A stretch of 64,000 bases of DNA from Halapricum salinum (GTDB lineage Archaea; Halobacteriota; Halobacteria; Halobacteriales; Haloarculaceae), in assembly GCF_004799665.1 (NCBI RefSeq), contig NZ_CP031310.1:1790887-1854886 (forward strand), read 5' to 3'. Both the position numbers and the translations under genes were made by a program. The notes below the pieces were generated by a model. The model saw only the letters and a list, made by a program, of their open reading frames with translations, was not told the origin of the DNA and did not search any database. Shown here piece after piece: positions 33,462 through 42,550 of this stretch. Positions within the stretch are counted from its first letter, which is position 1; every line of letters starts with the position of its first letter.

Positions 33462-35033
33462 TCAACACAGCATGAGATAGAGCCAGTATGGCAGTTCGAT
33501 AATACCTGGTTCTCGGTGTGCTATTGGGTCAAGTCGGTTGCCTGCGTCGCCGGTGACGAGGAATCCGACTGGTGCGCGGTACTGATCTTGGAATTCGTCA
33601 AGAGCGTCGTGTTTCGTGTCTTGATGACGGCCGCGGTAGGTGAGTGCGATCGGGACTGGCGTGTCATCAACTTCGAAGACATAATCTACTTCGCCACTTC
33701 GCCCGCGCCAGTACTGGACTGACGGTGTTTCTGGGTTTCCTTGGGCGGCGTTGACGCCGTAGGCGAGCCGCATCGTGTGGTCGAAGGCGGCGATCCTTGC
33801 AAGGTCGGCCTCGTAATCCAGGTCGTTCAGCGCTGTGCGGGGGCCCGTGTTCTCCAAGGCGGAGACGAGGCCTGTGTCGCGGAGATACAGTCGCGTCGCG
33901 CGTGGGCGCTGGTTGTCGTATTCGGTGACGCTCGTCAGGACGAACAGTTTCTCGAGGACGGCGAGGTAGCTGTCGCGGATGGTGCGGCGATCGACGTCGA
34001 ACAGTTCGACGAGGCGCTGAAACCGGATCGGATCGCGGCCGCGGTTGCGCGCGGCCAGCGCGCAGAGACGTTCAAGGTCAGCAATCGTCCGCATCGACTC
34101 GAGACTCGGCGCGTCCTGGTAGAGGGTGGCGGTCAGGTTCCGGTATAACAGTTGGTAGGCGTCGGCATCGACGTCGCTCGCATCGACGGCGTCGCCATCG
34201 GCCACGTAGCTGAGGACGCCGCCCAAGGTGAGGTAGTGAGCGACTTGTGATTGGAGTTGTCGTGCGGCGTCCGCGACGCGTTGATGCTGGTCGCGAAGCG
34301 TTTCGACGAGTGCCGCTGTCTCGCCGGTTTCGAGGGCGTGCGGGAGGCTGCCATCGCCTTCACGAACAGGAGTTGGGGTGACGCGTGTGTCGCCGTCTTC
34401 GAGATCGGGATAGCGGGTGAAGATGTAGTCGCGGAATTTCTCGGGCAGGATCGGTTGGGTGTCGTAGCTACCGGATTCGAGCCCGACGCGGTGCAGTTCA
34501 TCGCGGACTTGTTCGGTTGCGCCGGCCGAGACGACGATATTGCGGCCGTCTTCCTCAAGGGCGTCGCGAACGACGGAGCCCCAGCCTTCGACGCCGGGTT
34601 TGTCACTGTGTGCGACGCGGTGGACGTCGTCGAGAATGAGGTAGTGCGGTGCGGGGTCGTCGAGGCGGCCGAGGATGCGGCTTTCGTAGTAGCGAAGAGC
34701 TTGCTGGAATTGGTCGGCTGCGTGGAGTTGGTAGAGGGCGGTGGCGTCGAACGGGATGTAGCAGAAGCGTTCGGGGGCGGTGCCGGTTTGGAGTTCGTGG
34801 TGGATGAATTGTTTCAGGAGTGTGGTTTTGCCGACGCCGTGGCGACCGACGAGACCGACGACGTCGGCGTCGTCGAACTGGGTGGTGCCTTCGTTTGGGC
34901 GGACGAGATGGTAGTAGTCGCTTTTCTGGCGGGCAGGGAGTGTGTCGTGGAGGGCTGTGGCTCCGTCTTGCCACCATGGGTTGTGGTCGCCGAGTGATCG
35001 GACGAGGACCTCTTGGATGTCGTCGCTGGACAT
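33462..35033 (-). CDS. AAA-type ATPase with DUF4143-like C-terminal domain
   Basis: A 523-aa protein. Walker A GRHGVGKT is at residues 63-70, and Walker B HYLILDDVHRV is at about 130-140 (D135, D136). A central winged-helix region is RFQRLVELFDVDRRTIRDSY, and the C-terminal DUF4143-like module has YWRGRSGEVDYVFEVDDTPV, IALTYRGRH, which has the restriction-fold pattern D-x(n)-E/T-x-R/K. Family members are poorly characterised and often occur in mobile or defence contexts. It faces the VWA operon across a 262-nt intergenic region, so the two may be co-regulated. Confidence 0.82.
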   Translation of the reverse strand: MSSDDIQEVLVRSLGDHNPWWQDGATALHDTLPARQKSDYYHLVRPNEGTTQFDDADVVGLVGRHGVGKTTLLKQFIHHELQTGTAPERFCYIPFDATALYQLHAADQFQQALRYYESRILGRLDDPAPHYLILDDVHRVAHSDKPGVEGWGSVVRDALEEDGRNIVVSAGATEQVRDELHRVGLESGSYDTQPILPEKFRDYIFTRYPDLEDGDTRVTPTPVREGDGSLPHALETGETAALVETLRDQHQRVADAARQLQSQVAHYLTLGGVLSYVADGDAVDASDVDADAYQLLYRNLTATLYQDAPSLESMRTIADLERLCALAARNRGRDPIRFQRLVELFDVDRRTIRDSYLAVLEKLFVLTSVTEYDNQRPRATRLYLRDTGLVSALENTGPRTALNDLDYEADLARIAAFDHTMRLAYGVNAAQGNPETPSVQYWRGRSGEVDYVFEVDDTPVPIALTYRGRHQDTKHDALDEFQDQYRAPVGFLVTGDAGNRLDPIAHREPGIIELPYWLYLMLC

Positions 35034-35158
35034 GGGTCACTCGGCTGGATCGTGGGTGCTGGCTGCGGAGCGGTTGTTGTGTTCCTGCGCGCCTGTTATC
35101 GACATCGTGTTGTTCTTTCTCTGCGCTCTACCCACAATAATGTTCTCCTTAGCGAAGG

Positions 35159-35165
35159 ATTTAAA
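35159..35165 (+). promoter_or_regulatory. TATA box for the VWA-led gene series
   Basis: gcgaaggatttaaacc: the TATA element atttaaa with a purine-rich BRE before it. Predicted transcription start is about 35185-35190, leaving a leader of about 105 nt before ATG 35296. Confidence 0.5.
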
Positions 35166-35240
35166 CCAGCAAAGTTCATACTAGTGAACGCTCCGGCCAG
35201 AAAAGACACATCACGATGTGTTTGTTCCAGATGGGAGGAC

Positions 35241-35260
35241 CATTCGGCTGTCGCCGAATG
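35241..35260 (+). other. Leader hairpin before the VWA gene
   Basis: cattcgg (35241-35247) and ccgaatg (35254-35260) form a perfect 7-bp stem with a 6-nt loop in the predicted 5' leader. Leaders with stems are unusual in a genome that mostly uses leaderless mRNAs. The structure may affect translation. Confidence 0.45.
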
Positions 35261-35295
35261 CAGCGGGGCCGGCGCGAACCAAAGGGGACGAGACA

Positions 35296-37380
35296 ATGCC
35301 AGCAACACATACCGCCGACGGCGAGCGCACTGACTTCACGGGTGCCTTCATCACGCGCCGCACAATCACCCTCGACGGCACGAGCGTCCACCGCCTGACG
35401 TTCGACACCGACGACGACACCACGCAGACGCTGCTGATCCCAGCGTCGGCCGACTGCACCGTCTACGGCCTCCAGACCGGACACCGCTACGAAATCAGTG
35501 ATACGCGTTACTGCGTGCCGACGACCGCCGCTGATCCGAGTGACGAACGTTGCCCGGACTGCGACGCCCAACTACGGCACGCCGTCGCCATCGACGCCGA
35601 ACCCGAGTCACTCCGCCGCGCTACCCAGGAGTTCGGGATCGACGACCCGTTCTTCGTCGCAACCGACCAGACACGCATCGTCCGCGCGGATCGCGAGAAA
35701 GCCGACGACTGGCAGCCGATGGACCAGGGCGATCGCGCCCGGCACACGGCGCCGGACTACGTCTGTGACAACTGCGGAGAGGTCTTCGACGAACGCGAAC
35801 TGCACCTCCCCGCCGAAGAGGATCGTGAGGTGATGATGGACGCGATGCACGCCGAAGCAGCGGCACCGGCGGAAACGATGGGGTTGGCGACTGGTGGCGC
35901 GAAGGACGCGACGAACTTCCGGGAGAACATCGAACAGGGATACACGCCCCAGCCTGGTGCGATCAGCACGGAGGGGTTGTTCTACGATTACTACTTCGAG
36001 ACTGGCGGGCGTCGCGCGGAGACAGACGCTATGTTCGCGCCGCGATACGCTGCCGGCGTCTCGAAACATCCTGTCACCGGCGACACCGAGCACGTCCTCA
36101 GCGTCGGGTTAGACTCGACACTTTCTCCGGAGGACTTCGAGCGGCCACGCCTCGATCTGGTCGCGGTGCTTGACGTTTCGGGGTCGATGGACTCGCCGTT
36201 CGACGAGTACTACTACGACGAACACGGCCGCCGTCGCGAGGTCGAGACGACGAGCGACCGCAAGATCGACGCCGCCACCCGCGCGCTGTGCGCACTCACT
36301 GAGCAGTTGGACGACGAGGATCGGCTCGGCGTCGTCCTGTACAACAACCGCGCGCACATCGCCAAGCCGCTACGCGATGTCGGTTCGACGGACATGCACG
36401 CGATCCGCCAGCACATCCGCGAGGTGTCGGCCGGCGGCGGCACGAACATGGAAGACGGATTCGAGGCAGCGTGGGACCTGCTTCAGGACGCGCCGGCCGA
36501 ACCCGAGACTGAGCGCCGCGTCGTGTTCATGACGGATATGATGCCGAACATGGGCGGCACCGGCCAGAGCCAGCTCCGTGAGCTGTTCGCCGACGCCGCG
36601 GCTGACGGCATCCACACGACGTTCCTCGGGATGGGGCTCGACGAAAACGCCGACCTCGCCGACGCCGTCTCGGACGTCCGCGGCGCGAACCACTACTTCG
36701 TCCACTCCGTCGAAGAGTTCGAGCAACGCCTCGGCGAAGAGTTCGCCTACATGGTGTCGCCGCTGGTCTACGACCTCCAGCTCGAACTCGACGCTAACGG
36801 CTGTGAGATCGCTGCGGTCCACGGCGCCCCCGGCAACGACGCGACTGACCAACTCATGCACGTGACGACGCTCTTCCCTTCACCGAAGGAAGACGGCGAA
36901 ACCCGCGGCGGCATCATCCTCGTCGAACTGGACGTGACCGACGCAGACCGCGCCGTCGAACTCGTGGCGTCCTGGGTCGAACGCGACGGCAGCAATCACT
37001 CCGAGCGCGTCGCCGTCGAACTCCCACGGGAGGTACCGTCGTTCGATCACAGCGGCGTCCGGAAGGCCACCGCGCTCGCCCGGTACGCAGACACGCTCCG
37101 GGAGTGGGCCGAGGACGTCCATTCCCGTTCCGAAGGGACAGGCGTCGATGACTGGATCGACCCCAGCAGGCCGGACGATCAGGAACGCGAGTCAGTGCCG
37201 CTGACGGTCCCCGAGTCCTACGCGCGCCGGTTCAAGACGCTGCGAGCGTATCTCGTCGCCGAAGCCGACGATGTCGGTGACGATTCCCTGCTTCAGGAGG
37301 CTCGCTTGCTGGAGACGCTGTGTGCTGAGGCCGGTATCGAGATCCAGCCGACGGTCGATCCGGGAGGAAATGGGACCTGA
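35296..37380 (+). CDS. VWA (von Willebrand A) domain protein with N-terminal zinc ribbons
   Basis: A 694-aa cytoplasmic protein. Residues about 85-175 hold two CxxC pairs (RCPDCDAQL and VCDNCGEVFD). The VWA domain begins near 285 with the MIDAS motif VLDVSGSM (D293, S295, S297) and continues with GGGTNMEDGFEAA (Thr) and FMTDMMPNMGG (Asp), so the metal site is complete. A beta-sandwich-like and a helical tail follow. VWA proteins act as Mg-dependent adaptors, often with AAA ATPases or in TerY-type phosphatase clusters. ATG 35296 is chosen because the residues after it look like a folded start; GTG 35218 is also in frame. It is followed with 1-nt overlap by the HAD-HEAT gene. Confidence 0.85.
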   Translation: MPATHTADGERTDFTGAFITRRTITLDGTSVHRLTFDTDDDTTQTLLIPASADCTVYGLQTGHRYEISDTRYCVPTTAADPSDERCPDCDAQLRHAVAIDAEPESLRRATQEFGIDDPFFVATDQTRIVRADREKADDWQPMDQGDRARHTAPDYVCDNCGEVFDERELHLPAEEDREVMMDAMHAEAAAPAETMGLATGGAKDATNFRENIEQGYTPQPGAISTEGLFYDYYFETGGRRAETDAMFAPRYAAGVSKHPVTGDTEHVLSVGLDSTLSPEDFERPRLDLVAVLDVSGSMDSPFDEYYYDEHGRRREVETTSDRKIDAATRALCALTEQLDDEDRLGVVLYNNRAHIAKPLRDVGSTDMHAIRQHIREVSAGGGTNMEDGFEAAWDLLQDAPAEPETERRVVFMTDMMPNMGGTGQSQLRELFADAAADGIHTTFLGMGLDENADLADAVSDVRGANHYFVHSVEEFEQRLGEEFAYMVSPLVYDLQLELDANGCEIAAVHGAPGNDATDQLMHVTTLFPSPKEDGETRGGIILVELDVTDADRAVELVASWVERDGSNHSERVAVELPREVPSFDHSGVRKATALARYADTLREWAEDVHSRSEGTGVDDWIDPSRPDDQERESVPLTVPESYARRFKTLRAYLVAEADDVGDDSLLQEARLLETLCAEAGIEIQPTVDPGGNGT

Positions 37381-39152
37381 TGCTGATCTTCGCGTTCGAT
37401 CGCGACTGGACCGTGGACGTCAACCCACACCCGCATCATGAGGCTGTTCCCCTGGAGTGGGTGCGGCATCTGGCCCACGAAACCGACCACGCCGTCTACG
37501 CAATCGGGAACCAGGAGCTGACTGAGGAGGCGGCGATCCCGGGCGTGGTGGATATCGTCGGTCGCCACCCCGACCACTGGGACGAGTGGCTCGGCAGCAA
37601 GCAGCCTGACGGCTACTACGAGCAGTTCCCCCTCCGACGTGAACGACTGTCGTTGATCGCTGATCTGCACCCGGACGCTGACGGATATATCGTCATCGAC
37701 GACCTCGACTTGAGCGACGTCGAAGGCTGGCAGCACTACCACGCCTGGGATTTCGTGCCAGCTGTCCGGCAGGGTGACATCGACCCGGATCTTCCCTGGG
37801 CTGGCGAGCCCGTCGCAGATGGTGGGATGCCGACGATTGCAGGCATCATTCCCTCCGGCGCGGATCACCTGCGGCGGTTTCTCCGCGAACAGGACCGAAC
37901 CCCAGCATTCGAGATTACCTCTCTCGATGACGGTGTCGAACGCACGTGGCTGTGCTGGGATGTTGAACCACTGCTGGGCTCCTACGGGCGGGCTGTCGCC
38001 CCACAGCTCAGGTGTACGCCGCTCGACCCAGCTGCGGAGTCGTTCAGTGTCGCCGCAGACTCCGTCGAGAAGCTCAGTGTCGTCCGACCCTCGCCAGACC
38101 AGTTCCTCGCGCCCGCAGAGACACAAGCTGAAGAGGCGATAGCACTGGCGCGACTCGCGGCTGTCAACCCGGACGCGGTCCCTGTCTCGGCGATACTCAC
38201 GCTGCTGGACCAACCCGACGAGGATGCAGCGCGCGACCGAGACGCCCTGACGGCGTTACAGCGCGTCGCAGCGACCAGGCCGGACGAATGCCTCCCAGCC
38301 ATCCCGATCCTGAAGTCGATCCTGACGAGTGACTCAGAACACGGAACAGCCGCCGCACTGGCGACGCTGGGCCACATCGGCGAGGAGGACGCCGCCGATA
38401 TCGCGCCGCTGGCGGACAGTATCGCGCCGTATCTCGACGCCGAAGACGAGACAATCCGACGCGAAGCCGCGCACTGCATCGCTGCCATCGCCGCCGAGTA
38501 CCCGGATGATGTCGCCGAGACACAAATGGAACTAGTCGAAATCGTCCGTGACGGAGGTGCCGCCCTGGGTCACGCCGTCGATGCGCTGGTCCAGATCAGT
38601 GAGGAGTTCCCGCTCGCGCTGGAGCCTGCCGTCCTGCCGCTCGGTGAGGTCCTTCGCGACTCATCAGTGGCTACCAGGGTTCGCATACAGGCGACGCTCG
38701 CGTTCCGGAATCTGGCGACTGAAAAACTGACGCTGGCAGTAGATGTAATGGATGATGTCGCGGCCGTGTTCGATGCCGACGACTACCGTCTCCGGAACAA
38801 CGCGCTTGCGCTTACATTTGATTTCGCAGAGTACCAAGCCGACCTCGTCAAACCGTATGTTGACGACATTGCCGCGTTCCTCACCGAAGACGACGCCTAC
38901 ACGCGGACCAACGCCAGCGGGACACTCGCTCGCGTCGCCGGTGACTTCCCGGACGCAGTCGCCCATCTCACGCCGACGGTCATCGACTGTCTCTCCGACG
39001 ACGATCATCGCGTCCGGGAAAACGCCTGCTGGGCGCTCGGCTATCTTCAGGCCTCCGAAGCAGAAGCGGCACTCAAGGACCGCCTGGACGACCCTGCCGA
39101 CGACGTTCGAGACAAGGCTGCCTGGGCACTTTCGGAGATCCACCCACTATGA
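37380..39152 (+). CDS. HAD-like domain plus HEAT-repeat protein
   Basis: A 590-aa protein starting in the stop of the VWA gene (tgATG). The first residues, FAFDRDWTVD, match HAD motif I (D7-x-D9-x-T11), and IVIDDLDLSD near residue 105 could supply a further acidic motif, so the N-terminal 170 residues may be a phosphatase-like fold. From about residue 240 to the end there are HEAT repeats, seen as TAAALATLGHIGEEDAADIA, IRREAAHCIAAIAAEYPDDV, RVRENACWALGYLQASEAEA and DVRDKAAWALSEIHPL, a protein-protein scaffold. It probably forms a complex with the VWA protein. The HAD call is moderate; the HEAT call is firm. Confidence 0.78.
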   Translation: MLIFAFDRDWTVDVNPHPHHEAVPLEWVRHLAHETDHAVYAIGNQELTEEAAIPGVVDIVGRHPDHWDEWLGSKQPDGYYEQFPLRRERLSLIADLHPDADGYIVIDDLDLSDVEGWQHYHAWDFVPAVRQGDIDPDLPWAGEPVADGGMPTIAGIIPSGADHLRRFLREQDRTPAFEITSLDDGVERTWLCWDVEPLLGSYGRAVAPQLRCTPLDPAAESFSVAADSVEKLSVVRPSPDQFLAPAETQAEEAIALARLAAVNPDAVPVSAILTLLDQPDEDAARDRDALTALQRVAATRPDECLPAIPILKSILTSDSEHGTAAALATLGHIGEEDAADIAPLADSIAPYLDAEDETIRREAAHCIAAIAAEYPDDVAETQMELVEIVRDGGAALGHAVDALVQISEEFPLALEPAVLPLGEVLRDSSVATRVRIQATLAFRNLATEKLTLAVDVMDDVAAVFDADDYRLRNNALALTFDFAEYQADLVKPYVDDIAAFLTEDDAYTRTNASGTLARVAGDFPDAVAHLTPTVIDCLSDDDHRVRENACWALGYLQASEAEAALKDRLDDPADDVRDKAAWALSEIHPL

Positions 39153-39234
39153 TCACAGGTACCGCTACTCCCGCGACCGCTGTATCGAAACTGACCGAGA
39201 CAGTTCCCAGACCGACGACTCAGGAGCAATACCA

Positions 39235-40167
39235 ATGATACAACCCGCGAAGGCGGAAGGCTGTCTGCTGGGGCTCGCCTGTGGTGACGCGCTTGGCCGA
39301 CCGGTAGAATTCAAATCCGCCGCCACGGTCGAACAACGTCACGGCACCGTAGACGCGATGCTCGGTTACGGGAGCCACGGCCAACCAGCGGGCACGATCA
39401 CCGACGACACCGAGCTCGCCCTCTGTATCGCGCGCAGTCTCGTCGCCTGCGACGGGTTTGACGGCGCAGATGTCGCCGAACGATTCGTCGGCTGGTACGA
39501 AACCGACCCGTTCGACATCGGATTGATGACCACCGACGCACTCGCCCGTCTCCAGCGCGGAGACCCGTGGGACCAGGCCGGACAGGCCGTGTGGGAGTCC
39601 CGTCGCGAGGGAAGTAACGCCGGCAACGGCAGCGTGATGCGGTGTGCACCGTACGCGCTGGCGGTCGCTGACGACCTCCAGCAACTGGGACATGTGAGCG
39701 AACAGTCCTCGGCGATCACGCACGCCGACCCGCGATGCAAACGCGGCTGTGCCGTCTTGAATCTCACCATCGCAGCCCTCCTACGCGACGAGGACGACCC
39801 CCTGCAACAGGCGCTCGAGGCGACTTACCCCGAACAGTCGAATGCATCGGAAATCGACGATGCCGTCGAAGGACTGCCTGGCAGCGTATCAGCGAGCGAG
39901 GTCAACAACGGTGGCTACGTCGTTGATGCGCTCCAAGCCGGCCTCTACTACGCACTCAGCGCTGGCAATGCCGAAGACGCGATCGTCCGAGCCGTCAACG
40001 CTGGCGGCGACGCCGATACTGTCGGAGCGATCACGGGCGCGGTGGCCGGCGCGCGCTTTGGCGCAGCGTCGCTTCCCGATGCCTGGCTGGAGGAAATCGA
40101 CGAGACAGCTGAACTGCGCACCCTCGCAGGACAGTTACTCGAAGTAGGGCAGTCCGGTGAGTCCTGA
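39235..40167 (+). CDS. ADP-ribosylglycohydrolase (DraG/ARH family)
   Basis: A 310-aa all-helical ARH-fold hydrolase. It opens with AKAEGCLLGLACGDALGRPV. The first metal motif is TITDDTELALCIARSL, middle motifs are NAGNGSVMRCAPYALAV and SAITHADPRCKRGC, and the second metal motif is VNAGGDADTVGAITGAVAGA. All Mg-binding acidic residues are in place. Such enzymes remove ADP-ribose from Arg residues or other acceptors, including nucleic acids, or hydrolyse ADP-ribose derivatives. ATG 39235 is chosen because it begins the family's N-terminal helix; the frame is open upstream but with shifted composition. It lies 82 nt after the HEAT gene and 2 nt before the phosphoesterase gene. Confidence 0.9.
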   Translation: MIQPAKAEGCLLGLACGDALGRPVEFKSAATVEQRHGTVDAMLGYGSHGQPAGTITDDTELALCIARSLVACDGFDGADVAERFVGWYETDPFDIGLMTTDALARLQRGDPWDQAGQAVWESRREGSNAGNGSVMRCAPYALAVADDLQQLGHVSEQSSAITHADPRCKRGCAVLNLTIAALLRDEDDPLQQALEATYPEQSNASEIDDAVEGLPGSVSASEVNNGGYVVDALQAGLYYALSAGNAEDAIVRAVNAGGDADTVGAITGAVAGARFGAASLPDAWLEEIDETAELRTLAGQLLEVGQSGES

Positions 40168-40169
40168 CC

Positions 40170-40826
40170 ATGAGCGAACAGCCTGCTCGAATCGGCCTCG
40201 TTTCCGACATCCACGGCAACGCCGTCGCATTCGAGGCGGTTCTCGAAGACATGCCGGCCGTGGACGCAGTGGTGTGTGCCGGCGATGTTGTCGGCTATGG
40301 GCCGTCACCGGGACGCTGTATCGATCTCATCCGTGAGCGGTCGATTCCGACCGTTGAGGGGAACCACGATCGTGCGGTCGTCCAGGACCAACCGTACGAA
40401 TCCGGTGACCAGTACGCCAGCCTCACGCTCTCGGAAGACAAGCTCTCGTGGCTTGCGGGCCTCCCGCGTGAGCGATTGCTATTCGATGACCGGCTGAAAG
40501 TCGTCCACGACCACCCCGAGGAGAAGAACCGCTACACGATCCCTGCGGTATTCGATCCAGTCCTCCTCGATGATGAAGCTGTGCTTGTCTTGGGACACAC
40601 CCACGTCCAGCACGCGGAAGAGTTCGGCGATGGAATCGTCGTCAACCCCGGCAGCGTCGGTCAACCACGAGACAAAGACCCAGACGCCGCCTACGCAGTC
40701 GTCGATCTCGACGAGATGACCGTCGATTTGCGCCGCGTGCCATACGACATCGACGAGGTCCAGCGACGGATCGGGGACACGAGCATCGATACGTACAACG
40801 CCAAGCGACTAACGGATGGCCGGTAA
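40170..40826 (+). CDS. Calcineurin-like metallophosphoesterase
   Basis: A 218-aa two-metal phosphoesterase. All five family motifs are visible: LVSDIHGNAVAFEAVL, VCAGDVVGYGPSPGRC, VEGNHDRAV, VLGHTHVQHAEE and VVNPGSVGQPRD. The GYGP and NPGSVGQPRD sequences place it near the small cytosolic phosphodiesterases of unknown substrate. It starts 2 nt after the glycohydrolase stop, so it is translationally coupled. In this operon it could act on a cyclic or linear nucleotide or on an ADP-ribose product; that is inference. Confidence 0.9.
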   Translation: MSEQPARIGLVSDIHGNAVAFEAVLEDMPAVDAVVCAGDVVGYGPSPGRCIDLIRERSIPTVEGNHDRAVVQDQPYESGDQYASLTLSEDKLSWLAGLPRERLLFDDRLKVVHDHPEEKNRYTIPAVFDPVLLDDEAVLVLGHTHVQHAEEFGDGIVVNPGSVGQPRDKDPDAAYAVVDLDEMTVDLRRVPYDIDEVQRRIGDTSIDTYNAKRLTDGR

Positions 40827-40855
40827 CCCGGCCGCGGCACAACGAACACTCACCA

Positions 40856-41977
40856 ATGTACGAACTCACGTACGAATTCGATGGCAGCGGGGGGAACATC
40901 CAGCATCAAACCAGACAGCGAGTCGAAACAGACGCCACCACGGCCGACATCGACGTTGAGATCGTCTCGACAGGCCTGTCGCTCGGTGACGACACGATCG
41001 ACGGTCTCGCGATCGTCGCCGTTCCAGAGGCTGTCGATCCTGACACAGCGTTCGACTCGGCGACCAAGGTGCGTCGGACTGACGAGCTGATCGACCCAGC
41101 CATGGCCCAGGAACTTGTAGAGCGAACTGCACTCACAGATGCAGCCATCGCCACCCGGTTCGAGCTGTCAAAAGCACCCCTCGTCGTGGGGGCAGCCACG
41201 CATGGTCCTGGTCAGATCGATGCCGTGTTCCGCACCGATGCCGGCGACGTAATTACCAACGACGACCTCGCCTCCCGGTATCAGCATGCTTCTCAGGACG
41301 AGCATTTCCATCCGCTCGGCGTCCTCGTCGAAGGCGATCTGTATCGTCCCGTCACTACGAGACTGCCCGATGGTGATCGCAGTGCCGTTGGCGAGCCGAT
41401 CCGACTGGCGACGCATCGTGGATCCTCCTCGACGCCGTGGCAGTTCGGAATCGCCCGTTATGACGGACAGTTGCTCCTGACGCAGGCTCGAGCTGGGCCA
41501 TCAAAATTCGACCCGGTGCTCAAGCGGTTCCCGATCAAGACGCAGCCACTCGGTACTGAGCCGCTTGTGTTCAGTCACACTGTCAGTCGGCGTGTCTGGT
41601 CGGAAGACCCGGCGAATATACACATCGAATCCCAGCGCAGCGAAGGGCTGCGGACGCAGTTGCTCTACAGTGATGCAGATGGCTGGCATCTCATCCAGCC
41701 TGCGGGGCTTGACGATACTTCCGATGGCGATGGTGAGTCGTTCGAACCAACCCAGCTCGACGGTGTGTCGGTTCGGTCAGCGCTGCTGCGAGCAGAGACG
41801 GACGGTGAAACAAAAGCCACAGTCGAACACGAATACCGAATCACCCCTGAGGCTCTGGATGGATGCACCCGCCTGTACGCGCTGTCCTACCACGAGGCCA
41901 ACGAGGAGTCCTTCGACACCCTCCAGTGGGACATTGCCGAGGCGACTGCCTACGAAATCGTCGAAAAGGAGTCCTGA
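40856..41977 (+). CDS. Unknown protein of the VWA/CARF operon, 373 aa
   Basis: A 373-aa soluble protein that I cannot assign. The N-terminus is a beta-rich unit (MYELTYEFDGSGGNIQHQTR), followed by an acidic domain with repeated Val/Ile strands. The central part has PLVVGAATHGPGQIDAVFRT, and the C-terminal part has LRTQLLYSDADGWHLIQPAG and EHEYRITPEALDGCTRLYAL. There are no catalytic motifs, Cys clusters or membrane segments. It begins 29 nt after the phosphoesterase and ends 84 nt before the CARF-like gene. Its presence between them suggests a structural or sensing role specific to this system. Confidence 0.7.
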   Translation: MYELTYEFDGSGGNIQHQTRQRVETDATTADIDVEIVSTGLSLGDDTIDGLAIVAVPEAVDPDTAFDSATKVRRTDELIDPAMAQELVERTALTDAAIATRFELSKAPLVVGAATHGPGQIDAVFRTDAGDVITNDDLASRYQHASQDEHFHPLGVLVEGDLYRPVTTRLPDGDRSAVGEPIRLATHRGSSSTPWQFGIARYDGQLLLTQARAGPSKFDPVLKRFPIKTQPLGTEPLVFSHTVSRRVWSEDPANIHIESQRSEGLRTQLLYSDADGWHLIQPAGLDDTSDGDGESFEPTQLDGVSVRSALLRAETDGETKATVEHEYRITPEALDGCTRLYALSYHEANEESFDTLQWDIAEATAYEIVEKES

Positions 41978-42027
41978 CATGAGGACTGAACCGCAACGAC
42001 TCGGTGTTCGTCCTGAGCGCTGGCGTA

Positions 42028-42034
42028 CTTTTAT
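42028..42034 (+). promoter_or_regulatory. Internal TATA box before the CARF-PIN pair
   Basis: gtacttttatactg is centred about 30 nt before ATG 42062 and 21 nt before ATG 42053. This predicts a start of transcription near 42058, so the CARF-PIN pair can be made independently of the upstream operon. Confidence 0.5.
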
Positions 42035-42061
42035 ACTGATTGGGTCTCTGTCATGAGTGGT

Positions 42062-42550
42062 ATGGAAACCGTCTGGATTACGAGCGGGAGTACGCGGGTC
42101 GAAGCGATGATTAACCCCCTAGCAGCGGCCTGCATCGGAGACGGAATCGACGACCCGTTTATCCCTGATACCGTGTACTTCCTCGACAATCCAGGACTCG
42201 GTGATACACTCTCCGAAGCCAAGACTCTCGCCCGCGAGATCTTGGAAGGGCACGGCGTCGAGTCGCCGACGATTCACACGAGTACGCTTGAGGCTGAAAC
42301 TGATTTCGAAGCGATCGCCGCGTACTTCCAGGCAGCCGTCGAAGACGCCCGCGCCGCAGATGCCGACGTTGCGATCGACGTCACGCCCGGCCGCAAATTC
42401 ATGTCCGTATTTGCTTTTGAGGCCGGAACCACCTACGATGTCGATCACCTCTTCTACTTCTATCTGCACTCGAACGCCTACTTCGACCAGATCTACCAGA
42501 CAATCCCACGCACCGCTGGCGAACTCTACGACTTCACGGAGGTGATCTGA
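42062..42550 (+). CDS. CARF-like ligand-sensing domain protein
   Basis: A stand-alone Rossmann-type domain of about 162 aa. The features of a CARF (CRISPR-associated Rossmann fold) domain are seen in order: the first strand and ligand loop TVWITSGSTRVEAMINPLAA; the second strand DTVYFLDNP; and late in the chain the strand-loop-helix ADVAIDVTPGRKFMSVFAFE, matching the D-x-T-x-G-x-K-x-M signature. CARF domains bind cyclic oligoadenylates or similar nucleotides made by type III CRISPR Cas10 and gate an attached effector. Here the effector is the next gene, whose ATG directly follows the stop. ATG 42062 fits promoter spacing; 42053 is also in frame. No cas gene is present in the window. Confidence 0.65.
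   Translation: METVWITSGSTRVEAMINPLAAACIGDGIDDPFIPDTVYFLDNPGLGDTLSEAKTLAREILEGHGVESPTIHTSTLEAETDFEAIAAYFQAAVEDARAADADVAIDVTPGRKFMSVFAFEAGTTYDVDHLFYFYLHSNAYFDQIYQTIPRTAGELYDFTEVI

Noticed and set aside
34251-34997. 248-codon plus-strand frame opposite the AAA ATPase
   Set aside because: Antisense shadow of Walker A-containing gene; Val/Ala/Glu-rich without motifs.
35218-35295. GTG-initiated 26-residue N-terminal extension of the VWA protein
   Set aside because: The extension contains the hairpin sequence and lacks a clear fold; ATG 35296 is the simpler start, though not proven.
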